A stretch of 64,000 nt of DNA, taken from positions 124,001 to 188,000 of the forward strand of contig NZ_BMYY01000006.1 of assembly GCF_014652515.1 (NCBI RefSeq). Reading direction: 5' to 3'. The stretch is from Bacterioplanes sanyensis. GTDB taxonomy: Bacteria > Pseudomonadota > Gammaproteobacteria > Pseudomonadales > Oceanobacteraceae. The position numbers and the translations under genes are program-made. The notes below the pieces were generated by a model that saw nothing but the letters and a program-made list of their open reading frames with translations, had not been told where the DNA came from and ran no database searches. Positions 47,401 through 55,816 of the stretch are shown in pieces; position 1 is the stretch's first letter, and each line of letters begins with the position of its first letter.

Positions 47401-48074
47401 ACAGCTTTCGTGTGCTGGTCAATAAACCCATTCCGCTGAATGCCGGGTTTTTCCGGCCGTTGGATATTCGTGTGCCTAAGGCCTCCATGGTGGCACCTGA
47501 GTACCCGGCGGCGGTGGTTTCTGGCAACGTCGAAACGGCGCAGTATTTGGTCGATGCGGTCATGGGCGCACTGAATCTTATGGCGGCCAGCCAGGGCACC
47601 AATAACAACGTCACCTTTGGCGACGCTCAGTATCAGTATTACGAAACCCTGTGCGGTGGCACAGGTGCCAGCGCTGTGGGCGATGGCGTCAGCGCCATGC
47701 ATTCACACATGACCAACTCACGCCTGACCGACCCAGAGGTATTAGAGCAGCGCTACCCAGTGGTGTTGGACTGGTTTCATATTCGTCGCTTGTCGGGTGG
47801 GCATGGCTTGTGTCGTGGTGGTGATGGCGTTGAGCGTCATATTCGTTTTTTGCAGCCAATGCAGGCCAACATTATCAGTGGACGCCGGCAAGTAGCACCC
47901 CATGGCTTGGCCGGCGGCGACGATGGCAAAACCGGCTGCAACTTTGTGTTGCGCCGCAACGGCCGGCTGCAAAATTTGCCTGGCTGCACCCGTACTGAGT
48001 TGCAAGCGGGTGATAGCCTCTGCGTGCACACCCCAGGCGGTGGTGGCTATGGCCGTCCGCTGGAAGATGATTAG
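44439..48074 (+). CDS. 5-oxoprolinase/hydantoinase-type fusion (HyuA-HyuB)
   Basis: A 1211-residue ATP-dependent amidohydrolase. The N-terminal HyuA half has FWIDRGGTFTDIVATTPDG, GFDMGGTSTDVSHYGG and VDNMAAAIRKISVQRGHD, the actin-like nucleotide fold. The C-terminal HyuB half begins near residue 690 with DPLRLELFSHLFMSAAEQMG and includes NAPHIPVHLGSMSDSI and FVLNTPYNGGTHLPDITVV. The single-chain order and length match eukaryote-like 5-oxoprolinase, which opens 5-oxoproline to glutamate. Hydantoin or acetophenone-type substrates cannot be excluded. ATG 44439 follows a GGGGG tract; 44421 is possible. Confidence 0.9.
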   Translation: MSDSSSTHVSSTHNSEPGWRFWIDRGGTFTDIVATTPDGQQLVHKLLSENPQHYADAAIEGIQQLQSQWPQLPNRISEVRMGTTVATNALLERRGQPTVLLVSQGLRDQLQIGYQARPEIFALHTPQPTPLYERVYEVPERVLVDGTVELALDEEACWLQLQEAHRQGYRAIAVALMHAYKYPEHEQRLGELARAAGFEQVSLSHEVSPLIKLVARGSTTVADAYLSPVLKRYVEQVRRALPGVDVQFMQSNGGLTSPAQFAGKDAVLSGPAGGVVGMVKTACADGFDRIIGFDMGGTSTDVSHYGGELERDTETLIADVRLRVPMMSVHTVAAGGGSVVQFRDGRLQVGPESAGAYPGPACYRNGGPLTVTDCNLLLGRIQAEHFPAIFGPQQNQPVDVEGVQQQFEQLAHSVSVESGRDYSPEALAEAFLTVAVDNMAAAIRKISVQRGHDLASYVLNAFGGAGAQHACQVAQALGIEQVYLHPQAGVLSAYGIGLAEQRWLAEKSMDVPLAQLAQDSRAAEQVLEALWQDYLHQPGSDTSAVKQVRLYLRYEGADTPLLVAYGDAATMQQAFEQQHRQLYGFINEQRAIVADALQLECIAGGEDAAPVSGPAPAQTVLPSTVRMHCQGQWCEVPVYARSSIAEGEPLQGPALLTERTSTIVLEPGWQLQCLASGALLLTQQQAKQPKVTDTERDPLRLELFSHLFMSAAEQMGVVLEQTASSVNIKERLDFSCAVFDQHGNLVANAPHIPVHLGSMSDSIRVVIQGQPDMRPGDAFVLNTPYNGGTHLPDITVVKPVFTDGANPAFYVAARGHHADIGGISPGSMPAESSHIEQEGVLLDNLLLMRDGALQEQSIRAALANTRYPARNPEQNIADLSAQLAACEKGAQELLRLCQQYGEATVQAYMGYVQDNAAEVLSQALMSLADGQFSCDMDDGSRIQVAIQIDRQQGRACIDFNGTGYRPDQLQHPGNFNAPTSVVHAAVLYSFRVLVNKPIPLNAGFFRPLDIRVPKASMVAPEYPAAVVSGNVETAQYLVDAVMGALNLMAASQGTNNNVTFGDAQYQYYETLCGGTGASAVGDGVSAMHSHMTNSRLTDPEVLEQRYPVVLDWFHIRRLSGGHGLCRGGDGVERHIRFLQPMQANIISGRRQVAPHGLAGGDDGKTGCNFVLRRNGRLQNLPGCTRTELQAGDSLCVHTPGGGGYGRPLEDD

Positions 48075-48152
48075 CCTACTGCCGCTGTCGGGTATTCAAT
48101 CGGCTGTGATAAACTGCGCGACAAATCCTTGAGCTAAGACTGAGAGAGCACC

Positions 48153-48473
48153 ATGGAAATAATGGACGTCATCAAAGACCAAATCGAAAACAACGACATT
48201 CTGCTGTACATGAAAGGCTCGCCTAACCAGCCAATGTGCGGCTTCTCGGCGCAAACCGTGCAGGCGGTAATGGAGTGTGGCCAAAAGTTTGCCTACGTTG
48301 ACGTGTTGTCGAACCCGGACATTCGCGCCAACTTGCCTAAGTACGCTAACTGGCCGACCTTCCCGCAGTTGTGGGTGAAAGGCGAGCTGGTCGGTGGTTG
48401 CGACATCATCACCGACATGCATCAAAAGGGTGAACTGAAGCCGTTGCTAGAAGAAGCCGCCCCAGCAGAGTAA
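48153..48473 (+). CDS. grxD: Monothiol glutaredoxin (Grx4 type)
   Basis: A 106-residue CGFS glutaredoxin that carries or hands on 2Fe-2S clusters with glutathione and BolA proteins. The active Cys29 is in QPMCGFSAQTVQ. NWPTFPQLWVKGELVGGCDI contains the cis-Pro and glutathione-site residues. It lies alone and ends at a strong terminator, directly before an iron-regulated cluster. Confidence 0.96.
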   Translation: MEIMDVIKDQIENNDILLYMKGSPNQPMCGFSAQTVQAVMECGQKFAYVDVLSNPDIRANLPKYANWPTFPQLWVKGELVGGCDIITDMHQKGELKPLLEEAAPAE

Positions 48474-48510
48474 GCCTTTCGGCTTAACGGCACCGTCAAG
48501 CCAGTTCAAA

Positions 48511-48541
48511 CCCGTTGCCGCAAGCGGCAGCGGGTTTTTTT
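48511..48541 (+). terminator. Rho-independent terminator of grxD
   Basis: CCCGTTGCCGC and GCGGCAGCGGG (one T-G pair) followed by seven T residues. Confidence 0.92.
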
Positions 48542-48568
48542 ATGGAGTAAACCTCTATTCCCATGTAT

Positions 48569-48583
48569 TGAGAATTGTTTTCA
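48569..48583. promoter_or_regulatory. Fur box
   Basis: TGAGAAT-T-GTTTTCA matches 11 of the 14 arm positions of the 7-1-7 Fur consensus TGATAAT-n-ATTATCA. It overlaps the -35 of the promoter, so Fe-Fur would repress. The downstream genes (DUF4856, imelysin) belong to iron-linked families. Confidence 0.7.
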
Positions 48584-48606
48584 TTGTATTTGGCTTTTGC
48601 TAGTAT
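48578..48606 (+). promoter_or_regulatory. Promoter of the DUF4856-imelysin operon
   Basis: TTTTCA (48578-48583) and TAGTAT (48601-48606) with a 17-base spacer; the -35 lies inside the Fur box. Confidence 0.6.
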
Positions 48607-48659
48607 CCGTTGTCTCAAATTAAGAACGCTTTGTATTGATAACAAGGGTAATAACAACC

Positions 48660-50081
48660 ATGAAACTGGTAAAAGGTATTTCTGTACTGTCTGCCGCCAT
48701 CTTGCTGGCGGCCTGTGGCAGCGACGATGATAACGACAGTGACAACAACAATAACGGCACCACAGTGCCGGCGACCTACACCTTCGAAAGCCAAGTCATA
48801 GCCGGTGAGTCGTCTGTTTCTTACGGTGGCCAAGTGGCGCGCAATGCTCTGATCAATGAGCTAAAAGCCTTGATCGGCAGCCCATTACTAACCTCAGAAC
48901 TGGGCAGCAATGACTCTGTCGAGGAAGCGGTACTGGAGAAGCTCAATCTGATCTACAAAGTGGGCACCAGCACACCGGATGGCCAAACCTATAACCTGAC
49001 CTCACAAAATGCTTACACCCTCGCAGTGGAAGAAACACCAGTGGGTATTTCTGTCGCCGAAGGCAGTTTGCTGCAGGCCGGCTACGGCGATTTAAGCAGT
49101 GATAAAAACCTGCAGGGCAAGATGGCGGGTATTGATAACCCACTGGCCATGGGTGAATTCGTGGGTTGGGATATCGCCGCCGACAGTGACAATGCCAAGC
49201 CAGACGCGCTGGTACAAAGCTGGTTCGCTGCGATTGCTGAGCAAGCGGCTGATCCAGAGCATCAGGGCAAGGTGTATGTGTCTGCCACAGGCCTGGATTA
49301 CCAGCAATTAATTCAAAAATTCTTGCTGGGTTCAGTTGCCTATTCACAAACGGCGAATGATTACCTGAAAGCCACCAAAGGTCTGCTGAAGCAGAACAGC
49401 GCCGGAGATAAAGACGGCAGCAAGCCATACACTTCACTGGAGCATCAGTGGGACGAAGGCTTTGGCTACTTTGGCGCCGCGCGCGACTTTAACAACTACA
49501 GTGATGCCCAGTTAAAAGCGCAGAAAGACAACGATACCAATGGCGATGGCCAGATCGACTTAACCGCTGAATACACCTTCTCGATGGCGCAGTATGCCAA
49601 CAAGCGTGATGCCAGTATTGCAGGTTGGGATACCAGCAAGAAAATCATGGATGCGTATTTAAAAGGCCGCCAGATCATTGTCGATAATTACGGCACTGAT
49701 CCAGTAGCGGATCAGGGCTATCACGATGCATTGGAAGATCAGGCCGAAATTATTATCGACACTTGGGAAGAAATCTTCGCTGCTAATGTGATTCACTACA
49801 TCAATGCAACGTTGGAAGACATGGCCGCTATGGGCACAGACGCCTATGACTTCAACTTGCACGCCAAGCACTGGGGTGAGTTGAAAGGCTTTGCCTTGTC
49901 ACTGCAGTTCAACCCAATTGCCGAAATCGACCTGGCTGAGCTGAAGCAACTGCATGGTCTGGTAGGTCAGGCTCCTGTGCTACAAGGCGGCGATGTTGAA
50001 GCCTATCAGCAAGCACTGGTGCAAGCGCGTGACTTGCTGGTCGATGTCTACGACTTCGACGGCGACGTTACCCAGTGGTAA
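48660..50081 (+). CDS. DUF4856 family lipoprotein
   Basis: A 473-residue lipoprotein with MKLVKGISVLSAAILLAAC as signal and lipobox, followed by an Asp/Asn-rich linker. The body resembles DUF4856 proteins, which are usually encoded next to imelysin genes, as here. A notable acidic stretch NDTNGDGQIDLTAEYT has the spacing of a calcium-binding EF-like loop. Helical segments with paired acidic residues (EDQAEIIIDTWEEIFAANV) follow. AAGGG precedes the ATG. The transcript is likely Fur-controlled. A role in iron or metal capture is inferred from context only. Confidence 0.83.
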   Translation: MKLVKGISVLSAAILLAACGSDDDNDSDNNNNGTTVPATYTFESQVIAGESSVSYGGQVARNALINELKALIGSPLLTSELGSNDSVEEAVLEKLNLIYKVGTSTPDGQTYNLTSQNAYTLAVEETPVGISVAEGSLLQAGYGDLSSDKNLQGKMAGIDNPLAMGEFVGWDIAADSDNAKPDALVQSWFAAIAEQAADPEHQGKVYVSATGLDYQQLIQKFLLGSVAYSQTANDYLKATKGLLKQNSAGDKDGSKPYTSLEHQWDEGFGYFGAARDFNNYSDAQLKAQKDNDTNGDGQIDLTAEYTFSMAQYANKRDASIAGWDTSKKIMDAYLKGRQIIVDNYGTDPVADQGYHDALEDQAEIIIDTWEEIFAANVIHYINATLEDMAAMGTDAYDFNLHAKHWGELKGFALSLQFNPIAEIDLAELKQLHGLVGQAPVLQGGDVEAYQQALVQARDLLVDVYDFDGDVTQW

Positions 50082-50110
50082 GTCACTGCATGAATCGAGC
50101 GATTTAAGCA

Positions 50111-50141
50111 AAGGGTCGTCCGCTTGCGGGCGACCCTTTTT
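50111..50141 (+). terminator. Terminator between the DUF4856 and imelysin genes
   Basis: AAGGGTCGTCCGC-tt-GCGGGCGACCCTT (one T-G pair) then a T run. The imelysin ATG is only 25 bases further, with no room for a new promoter, so read-through must express it; the element probably lowers its level. Confidence 0.85.
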
Positions 50142-50166
50142 GTTGTTTTAACGTGGAGTTTTTAGC

Positions 50167-51345
50167 ATGAAAAAATCGGCTTTAGCCCTGATGTCTTCAA
50201 CACTGTTGTTAACGGCTTGTGGCGGTGGCGGGTCTTCCTCGGGCGATAGCAGCAGCGCTGATGCTTGCAGTGCACTGAATTCTGACAGCTTTAATTGCAC
50301 CGATATGCTGGCTGAGCTGGATCAGGTGCAATACCAAGCAGCGGAGCAGTTCTCGACTCAGCTGGCAGATTTGCAACAGCAAACCGATGCTTATTGCGCG
50401 GCCATTGGCAGCGATCAACAAGCAGCCACTCGCACAGCGGCACAGCAAAGCTGGGAGCAGGCCATGCTGAGCTGGCAAAAGCTTGAGGTAATGCAGTTTG
50501 GCCCAGTCAAGGAGTACCGCAATGCTATTTACAGCTGGCCATTGAGCGTGAATAAAACCTGCAATATGGATGGCGCGATTGCGTCGGGTAACTTTGCTGC
50601 GACCACACCTCAGGTACGCGGCTTGCCGGCGGTGGAGTATGTCTTGTTTGCCGATGCGCCTTTGCCTAGCTGCAGCGATGCACCGGCTGAAGCGTCGGAC
50701 GCTGTTAAACGCTGTGAGTTTGCCCAAGCAGCCATTGAGTCCATGCGCACCAATGTTGCCAATATGAGCTTTGATTTGGGCAACTACGAGCCAGCTACAA
50801 ACCCAGGTGGCCAGGCGGCAGCTCAAGCAATCTTTGATGCCTTGTTCTACGTCTATAACCAAACCAAAGGCGAAAAGCTGCAAAAAACCGTATTGCCGCA
50901 AAACGCCAATGACGTGTTCAAACCAGAAAAACTGGAAATCGCCTTCGCGGATATCAATGCCGAAGTCATTGCCGCCAACCTGGAAGCGGCACAAGCTGTG
51001 ATGACCGCCGGCCAAGGCAGCAACGGTGGTTTGGCGTCTTATTTGGTGGCAGCTGGTCAGGCAGATTTAGCCAACGCTATGCTGAGCTCGCTGCAAACGG
51101 CCATTGACGGTGCTAACGGCTTAAATGCCAGCATGCGTAATATCGTTAGCACGGCTGCGGCGGACAATAGCGATAATGATGTGGCGCTGTGCATTAACGC
51201 CGTAGCCAGCAGCAGTGGCAGTGATGTCGCAGAGCTGTGCGCGCTGGATGCCAAAATCAAAGCCTTTACGGATGACTTAAAAGGTCAAATGGCACTGAAC
51301 TTGGGCTTAACCGTGCCCCGAGACGCAGAGTCTGACGGTGACTAA
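50167..51345 (+). CDS. Imelysin family lipoprotein
   Basis: A 392-residue lipoprotein: signal MKKSALALMSSTLLLTAC, then a Gly/Ser linker. Imelysin-fold features are two long helical halves, SWEQAMLSWQKLEVMQFGPV, and RGLPAVEYVLFAD, the GxxAxEYxLF motif that replaces GxHxxE in this branch. Relatives (IrpA, IcmP, EfeO-like) are iron-regulated and thought to bind iron or other metals at the surface; peptidase activity is doubtful. It follows the DUF4856 gene behind an intercistronic terminator. The tail is rich in Asp/Glu. Confidence 0.88.
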   Translation: MKKSALALMSSTLLLTACGGGGSSSGDSSSADACSALNSDSFNCTDMLAELDQVQYQAAEQFSTQLADLQQQTDAYCAAIGSDQQAATRTAAQQSWEQAMLSWQKLEVMQFGPVKEYRNAIYSWPLSVNKTCNMDGAIASGNFAATTPQVRGLPAVEYVLFADAPLPSCSDAPAEASDAVKRCEFAQAAIESMRTNVANMSFDLGNYEPATNPGGQAAAQAIFDALFYVYNQTKGEKLQKTVLPQNANDVFKPEKLEIAFADINAEVIAANLEAAQAVMTAGQGSNGGLASYLVAAGQADLANAMLSSLQTAIDGANGLNASMRNIVSTAAADNSDNDVALCINAVASSSGSDVAELCALDAKIKAFTDDLKGQMALNLGLTVPRDAESDGD

Positions 51346-51362
51346 CCGCTCTTAGATGCCTC

Positions 51363-51391
51363 AAGGCTGCATGCTCAGAGTGTGCAGCCTT
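51363..51391. terminator. Hairpin between convergent imelysin and DUF1513 genes
   Basis: AAGGCTGCA and TGCAGCCTT around an 11-base loop, 18 bases after the imelysin stop. No T tract. Confidence 0.45.
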
Positions 51392-51432
51392 GCTGGCAAT
51401 GCCGTTTTGTCCATTTTGTCGGTCGGTGGGCG

Positions 51433-52554
51433 TTACACCGCCAGCACGCGACCGTGCAAATGGTTTTCCCACCATATCCCGGTTTTGACCGACTCGCTTA
51501 GCGGTTTTAGCTCGTCATTATGCCAATGCCAAAGCTCACCGGCCCCGGCGCTAATCCAACCCTGATTGCCGAACAGAGCAATGCCCTTGGCATACTGCAT
51601 GGCTTGAGTGTCTTGCAAGGCGGGCGTCGCCCCCTGCCAGTGGCTGAGTAAATGGCCGCGCGGGTTGCTGATCATGGCCTCTCCGGCGCGGGCCGAAGTG
51701 GGTGGAAAGGCGCGCACACTGGCGGTGTAGCCCTGCATGTCCCAGTGCAGCCAGTCGTTATCTGGCTCCAACAGCTGCAGTTGCTCGCTGCCTGCACTGG
51801 CAATGGCAATACAAGGCGGGCGGGCATCTTTGCGCTGGTACTGACAGCCGACCAGCACTCTGCCATCGGCCAACACATCCAAGTGCCTGGCGCTTAACGC
51901 CTGTTTAGGTGAGGCCCAGCGCTGCAGCAGCTTGCCTGTGCTGCCATCAAGCTTCACCAGCTCAGAGTGCATGCTGTCGATATTGAGCGCTTTGCGACCG
52001 CTGTCTGGATGAGTACGCACGCCCGTGTTGGCGAGGTACACATCATCTCCCTGCATAACCAGTTCATGGGGGCCGACGCCGTGAGTCGTCCAGATATCCA
52101 GCAGCGTTAGGCGCTGGGCATCAATCACCAGTAACCGCCCCTCGCCACGGCGATAATCACTGGCGCTGGCGTATAACACTTGGCCGTTGTGCGAGAAAAC
52201 TGCATGGCCTTCTAGGTGCATATCCTTGGGAACGGGCAGGTGGGCTTGCAATTGCCCAGCAAAATCGTAGCGTCGCAATGGCGCGCCAGGGGCGCGCGAG
52301 TTGACCAAAACGCTTGGCTCGCTGGGGTACAGGTCGGCGATGTGCACACGCTCAGGCACCCTGAAATCGGCTTTAATTTGGCCCTCCGTATCGACGACCA
52401 AAATACCAAACTGGGTTTCAGTGGCCTGATCACGGTAACCCGAGACCAGCAAGCGTTGCCCTCTGGGAGCCAGGGCAACGCCACTGGCAGCGGCGACGGA
52501 CATGGCCATAGCGGCACAGGAAAGCTGCAAAAACTGACGGCGGTGAATGCTCAT
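51433..52554 (-). CDS. DUF1513 Tat-exported protein
   Basis: A 373-residue protein with a twin-arginine signal, MSIHRRQFLQLSCAAMAMSV. The rest is a predicted beta-propeller-like protein of the DUF1513 family (VLVNSRAPGAPLRRYDFAG, VGPHELVMQGDDVYLANTGV, GRVLVGCQYQRKD). The family is repeatedly encoded with imelysins, suggesting a shared periplasmic iron function. Its start overlaps the hydroxylase stop by four bases. Export folded by Tat fits a cofactor-containing protein, but the cofactor is unknown. Confidence 0.88.
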   Translation of the reverse strand: MSIHRRQFLQLSCAAMAMSVAAASGVALAPRGQRLLVSGYRDQATETQFGILVVDTEGQIKADFRVPERVHIADLYPSEPSVLVNSRAPGAPLRRYDFAGQLQAHLPVPKDMHLEGHAVFSHNGQVLYASASDYRRGEGRLLVIDAQRLTLLDIWTTHGVGPHELVMQGDDVYLANTGVRTHPDSGRKALNIDSMHSELVKLDGSTGKLLQRWASPKQALSARHLDVLADGRVLVGCQYQRKDARPPCIAIASAGSEQLQLLEPDNDWLHWDMQGYTASVRAFPPTSARAGEAMISNPRGHLLSHWQGATPALQDTQAMQYAKGIALFGNQGWISAGAGELWHWHNDELKPLSESVKTGIWWENHLHGRVLAV

Positions 52555-53426
52555 GGAACTCGTCTTAATAACAGTTGTTGGGTTAGGTGGTGATGCCGTT
52601 GCGGCAGCGGCGCTTGCTCAGCGCCGCTTTGCCAGCTGCCAAACAGCCCGTCCCAAATAGCTAGCATGGAGCCGTAATTGCTGCGACTGCCACGCACACT
52701 GTGATGAAACTGATGCTGCGCCGGGCTAATCAGCAGCCGCTCGAGAGCGCCATAACGCAGCGGAATATGGCTGTGACGCAAGTTGGCGCCGAGCAGGTTA
52801 AACAGCAATACCGAGCCGCTGATGCCAAAAATCAGCCAAGGCTGGGAGTGCTGGCCAAATAAGAAGAAGTAGCTGCCGCTTAAACCGCCGTGTACCAGCG
52901 CCGTGCGCCATTGGTAGAGCAGTTTTTCCAGCGGATGCACGCGCAAAAAAGTCAGGGGTGTCAGCACCGCCGCCGAGTGGTGAACACGGTGAATGCGCCA
53001 CAGCCAGCGGCTGTGCAAGGCACGGTGTAAGCCATAGCGGCTTAAGTCGTCCAGCAATAGCAGTAACAAGGCGTAAATGGCTGTGCTGGTGATGCCATGC
53101 CAGCTGGCCAATACCGCCGGCGGCAGAGCGAGTGACCACAGTTCATAGCTTTGATTGGCCAGCATCAAAATCAACACCAGCGTAGCGCTGCCCAATAAGG
53201 TAAACAGCAGCGCGTTAAGAGCGACCAGCAGGTAGTCTTGGCGTGCGGAGGGGTGCCACCAGTAGTCCCGACTGAGCCACTGGCGCAACAGCGGCGCACG
53301 CTTTGACCAGTGCTGCGCTGCCCACAGCAATGCCAGCAAGGCAGTGCTGAGCCAGAAGCCCCAGAAGGTACGCTGGCCGGGTTGCAACAGCCACGAAAAC
53401 ACAGTGGAAAGAGACCCATCAGGCAT
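52551..53426 (-). CDS. Membrane fatty acid hydroxylase / sterol desaturase family protein
   Basis: A 291-residue integral membrane protein with about four helices. Di-iron His clusters of the family are visible: HRALH (HxxxH), HRVHH (HxxHH), the third in the HQFHHS segment, plus RHSHIP. Substrate (lipid, sterol or hopanoid) is unknown. GTG 53441 is an alternative to ATG 53426. It is co-transcribed with DUF1513 and divergent from a FecA-like receptor, with a shared 121-base promoter region. Confidence 0.87.
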   Translation of the reverse strand: MPDGSLSTVFSWLLQPGQRTFWGFWLSTALLALLWAAQHWSKRAPLLRQWLSRDYWWHPSARQDYLLVALNALLFTLLGSATLVLILMLANQSYELWSLALPPAVLASWHGITSTAIYALLLLLLDDLSRYGLHRALHSRWLWRIHRVHHSAAVLTPLTFLRVHPLEKLLYQWRTALVHGGLSGSYFFLFGQHSQPWLIFGISGSVLLFNLLGANLRHSHIPLRYGALERLLISPAQHQFHHSVRGSRSNYGSMLAIWDGLFGSWQSGAEQAPLPQRHHHLTQQLLLRRVP

Positions 53427-53547
53427 CAAAAACACCGGCACCCAAAGACGTAGAATTGTGTAAATGATAACCGCGATTATTCTTAATATCGAATACCGTT
53501 TGTGGTTAAATTGGCCACCATTTTTTCACAGACAAAGAGGTGTGGTT

Positions 53548-55725
53548 GTGTCGCATTGGTGGTCTGCAGCGGTAGGTATCAGCTTATTGGTTCCCACCGT
53601 CGCCTCGGCGCAAGACGAGGTAGCACTGGATAAGGTTTATATTACCGGCGGTGAAGATCAGGTGCTGAAACAGCCCGGCTCCGCCACTTTGATCGACCAG
53701 CAAGCGCTGGACACCTTCGAATACACGGATATTCATCGCATTCTGAACTCCGTTCCGGGCGTCAACTTATATGAAGAAGATGGCTATGGCTTGCGCCCCA
53801 ACATTGGCCTGCGCGGCACCAGCCCGGATCGCAGTAAAAAAGTCACCTTGATGGAAGACGGCGTGCTGTCCGGCCCTGCGCCTTATTCGGCCCCAGCTGC
53901 TTATTACTTCCCCAATGTGTCGCGCATGAGTGCGGTTGAGGTATTTAAAGGCCCGTCGGCGATTAAATATGGCCCGGCCACCATTGGCGGCGCGGTTAAC
54001 TTGGTGAGCCGTCCGATTCCTTATTTGGCAGCTGGCGAGTTGGACTTGCAATACGGCAGTGACAACTTCCAGCGCTATAACGGCTGGTACGGTCAGGAAG
54101 TAGGGCAGTTTGGCTATCTGATCGAAGGTTTGCGGGTGCAAAGCGACGGTTTTAAAGAGCTCGACGGCGGCGGCGATACCGGCTTTGAGCGCAACGACGC
54201 CAACCTCAAGCTGAGCTGGACGCTGCCCGGTGAGCTGGCCCAGCGCTTTGTTTTGAAAGCCGGTTACTCCGATGAAGTGTCCGATGAAACCTACCTTGGC
54301 CTGACCCGTGCCGACTTTGATGACGATCCTTATCGTCGTTATGCCGCCAGCCAGCTGGATCGCATGGACTGGACCCATCAAAGCCTGCACTTGACCCATC
54401 AGGTTAATTGGGCCGAGCACAGTCTGACCACGGATGTGTACCGTCATACCTTTGAGCGCGACTGGTTTAAGATCAATGGCTTTGGCGGCAATGGCCCGCT
54501 GTTGCAAACCGTCTTAAAAGACCCCAGTGGCGTGAATACCGAGTTCTACCGCGTGCTGACCGGCGAGCAGGCTTCCGCCAATATCAATGAACAGCTCATG
54601 ATCGGCAGCAACGATCGCCAATACATTTCCCAAGGCGTGCAGAGCCGGGTGAATCTGGCGCTGCAGTGGCTGAATCTGGCGCATGATATCGAAATTGGCG
54701 TGCGCTACCACCAAGATCAAGTGGAACGCCAACACAGCGAAGCCGCCTATGACATGCTGCAAGGCGGTGAGTTAAGCCAGGCCGGTGAGGTGAAAACCAC
54801 GCTGGACAACCAAGGCAAAGCTCAAGCCTTGGCGCTCTATATTCAGGACGATATTCGTTGGGATAACACCACGGTGAGCCTTGGCCTGCGCTCGGAGCAA
54901 ATCGATACCGAAGAAACCACCTACGGCGCGAACACCACCAAAACCGACAGCAACGAATCGGTATTGCTGCCGGGCGTGGGCGTCTATTCACAGCTGACCG
55001 AGACGGTGGGCGTATTGGCTGGCGTTTACAAAGGCTACAGCGCTACCACGCCGGGCAAAAACGGTGAAACCGACCCAGAAGAAAGCATCAACTATGAGTT
55101 CGGCAGCCGTTACCAGGGCGCGCTTGGGCAAGCCGAGGTAATTGCCTTCTTTAACGATTACATCGAGCTGACCGGCACCTGCAGCTTCTCTAACGGCTGT
55201 GATAACAGCGTGGTTGATAGCCAGCTCAATGCCGGCGCTGCTCAAGTGTATGGCGTCGAAGCGGGTTGGAACAAATACCTGTTTGCCGGCGCGCACATCA
55301 TTCCCTTGGCGCTGACCTACACCTACTCTCATGGCGAGTTTGATGCCAACTTTGCCGACGACAGCGGTGTGTTTGGCGATCGTGCCAACAACATTGTGGC
55401 GGGTGAAGAGCTGGCTTACCTGCCCAAGCATCGCTTAAATGCTCAAGCCGGTATTGAGCGCGGCCCGTTGGCGCTGAATCTGTCGGTTCTGTATCAAAGT
55501 GAGATGCGGGATACCCCAGGAACCGGCAGCATCCCGGATGATCAGCGTATCGATGCCTACACAGTGCTGGATTTATCCGTGCGTTATCGGGCGCTGCAAG
55601 ACGTGCAGCTGTACGCCACCGTCGATAACGTGTTAGCTGCGGAGTACGAAGTAGCATCTAAGCCGTATGGCTATCGTCCGGGCAAGCCACGCAGTGCCAA
55701 CCTAGGTGTGAAAGTCAGCTTTTAA
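53548..55725 (+). CDS. FecA-like TonB-dependent receptor
   Basis: A 725-residue outer-membrane receptor. The start is GTG at 53548, fixed by AAGAGG at 53535-53540; it gives a clean signal ending TVASAQDE. The frame is open upstream but that would put the promoter in the coding region. The plug has VYITGGEDQVLKQPGSATLI and RPNIGLRGTSPDRSKKVTLM, strong FecA-type wording, then VEVFKGPSAIKYGP. The barrel ends SANLGVKVSF. It probably imports a ferric complex, most likely citrate-type, for the neighbouring iron cluster. The 53464-53490 stretch upstream is a weak Fur-like candidate. Confidence 0.9.
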   Translation: MSHWWSAAVGISLLVPTVASAQDEVALDKVYITGGEDQVLKQPGSATLIDQQALDTFEYTDIHRILNSVPGVNLYEEDGYGLRPNIGLRGTSPDRSKKVTLMEDGVLSGPAPYSAPAAYYFPNVSRMSAVEVFKGPSAIKYGPATIGGAVNLVSRPIPYLAAGELDLQYGSDNFQRYNGWYGQEVGQFGYLIEGLRVQSDGFKELDGGGDTGFERNDANLKLSWTLPGELAQRFVLKAGYSDEVSDETYLGLTRADFDDDPYRRYAASQLDRMDWTHQSLHLTHQVNWAEHSLTTDVYRHTFERDWFKINGFGGNGPLLQTVLKDPSGVNTEFYRVLTGEQASANINEQLMIGSNDRQYISQGVQSRVNLALQWLNLAHDIEIGVRYHQDQVERQHSEAAYDMLQGGELSQAGEVKTTLDNQGKAQALALYIQDDIRWDNTTVSLGLRSEQIDTEETTYGANTTKTDSNESVLLPGVGVYSQLTETVGVLAGVYKGYSATTPGKNGETDPEESINYEFGSRYQGALGQAEVIAFFNDYIELTGTCSFSNGCDNSVVDSQLNAGAAQVYGVEAGWNKYLFAGAHIIPLALTYTYSHGEFDANFADDSGVFGDRANNIVAGEELAYLPKHRLNAQAGIERGPLALNLSVLYQSEMRDTPGTGSIPDDQRIDAYTVLDLSVRYRALQDVQLYATVDNVLAAEYEVASKPYGYRPGKPRSANLGVKVSF

Positions 55726-55736
55726 CCTCACAGCAG

Positions 55737-55758
55737 CCGGCGGCTAGGCCGCCGGTTT
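55737..55758 (+). terminator. Terminator-like hairpin after the FecA-like receptor
   Basis: CCGGCGGC-tag-GCCGCCGG followed by TTTGTG, a short broken T tract. Confidence 0.65.
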
Positions 55759-55816
55759 GTGTTCCCTTGAGCGTCGTGGTTAGATTGCTGCCTCACTGCC
55801 AATCTGAAGCCAAAGC

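Noticed and set aside
53464-53547. Upstream start of the FecA-like receptor at 53464 and a Fur box in the same stretch
   Set aside because: The extension hides the signal peptide. The Fur-like sequence matches only about 11 of 19 consensus positions, too weak to call.
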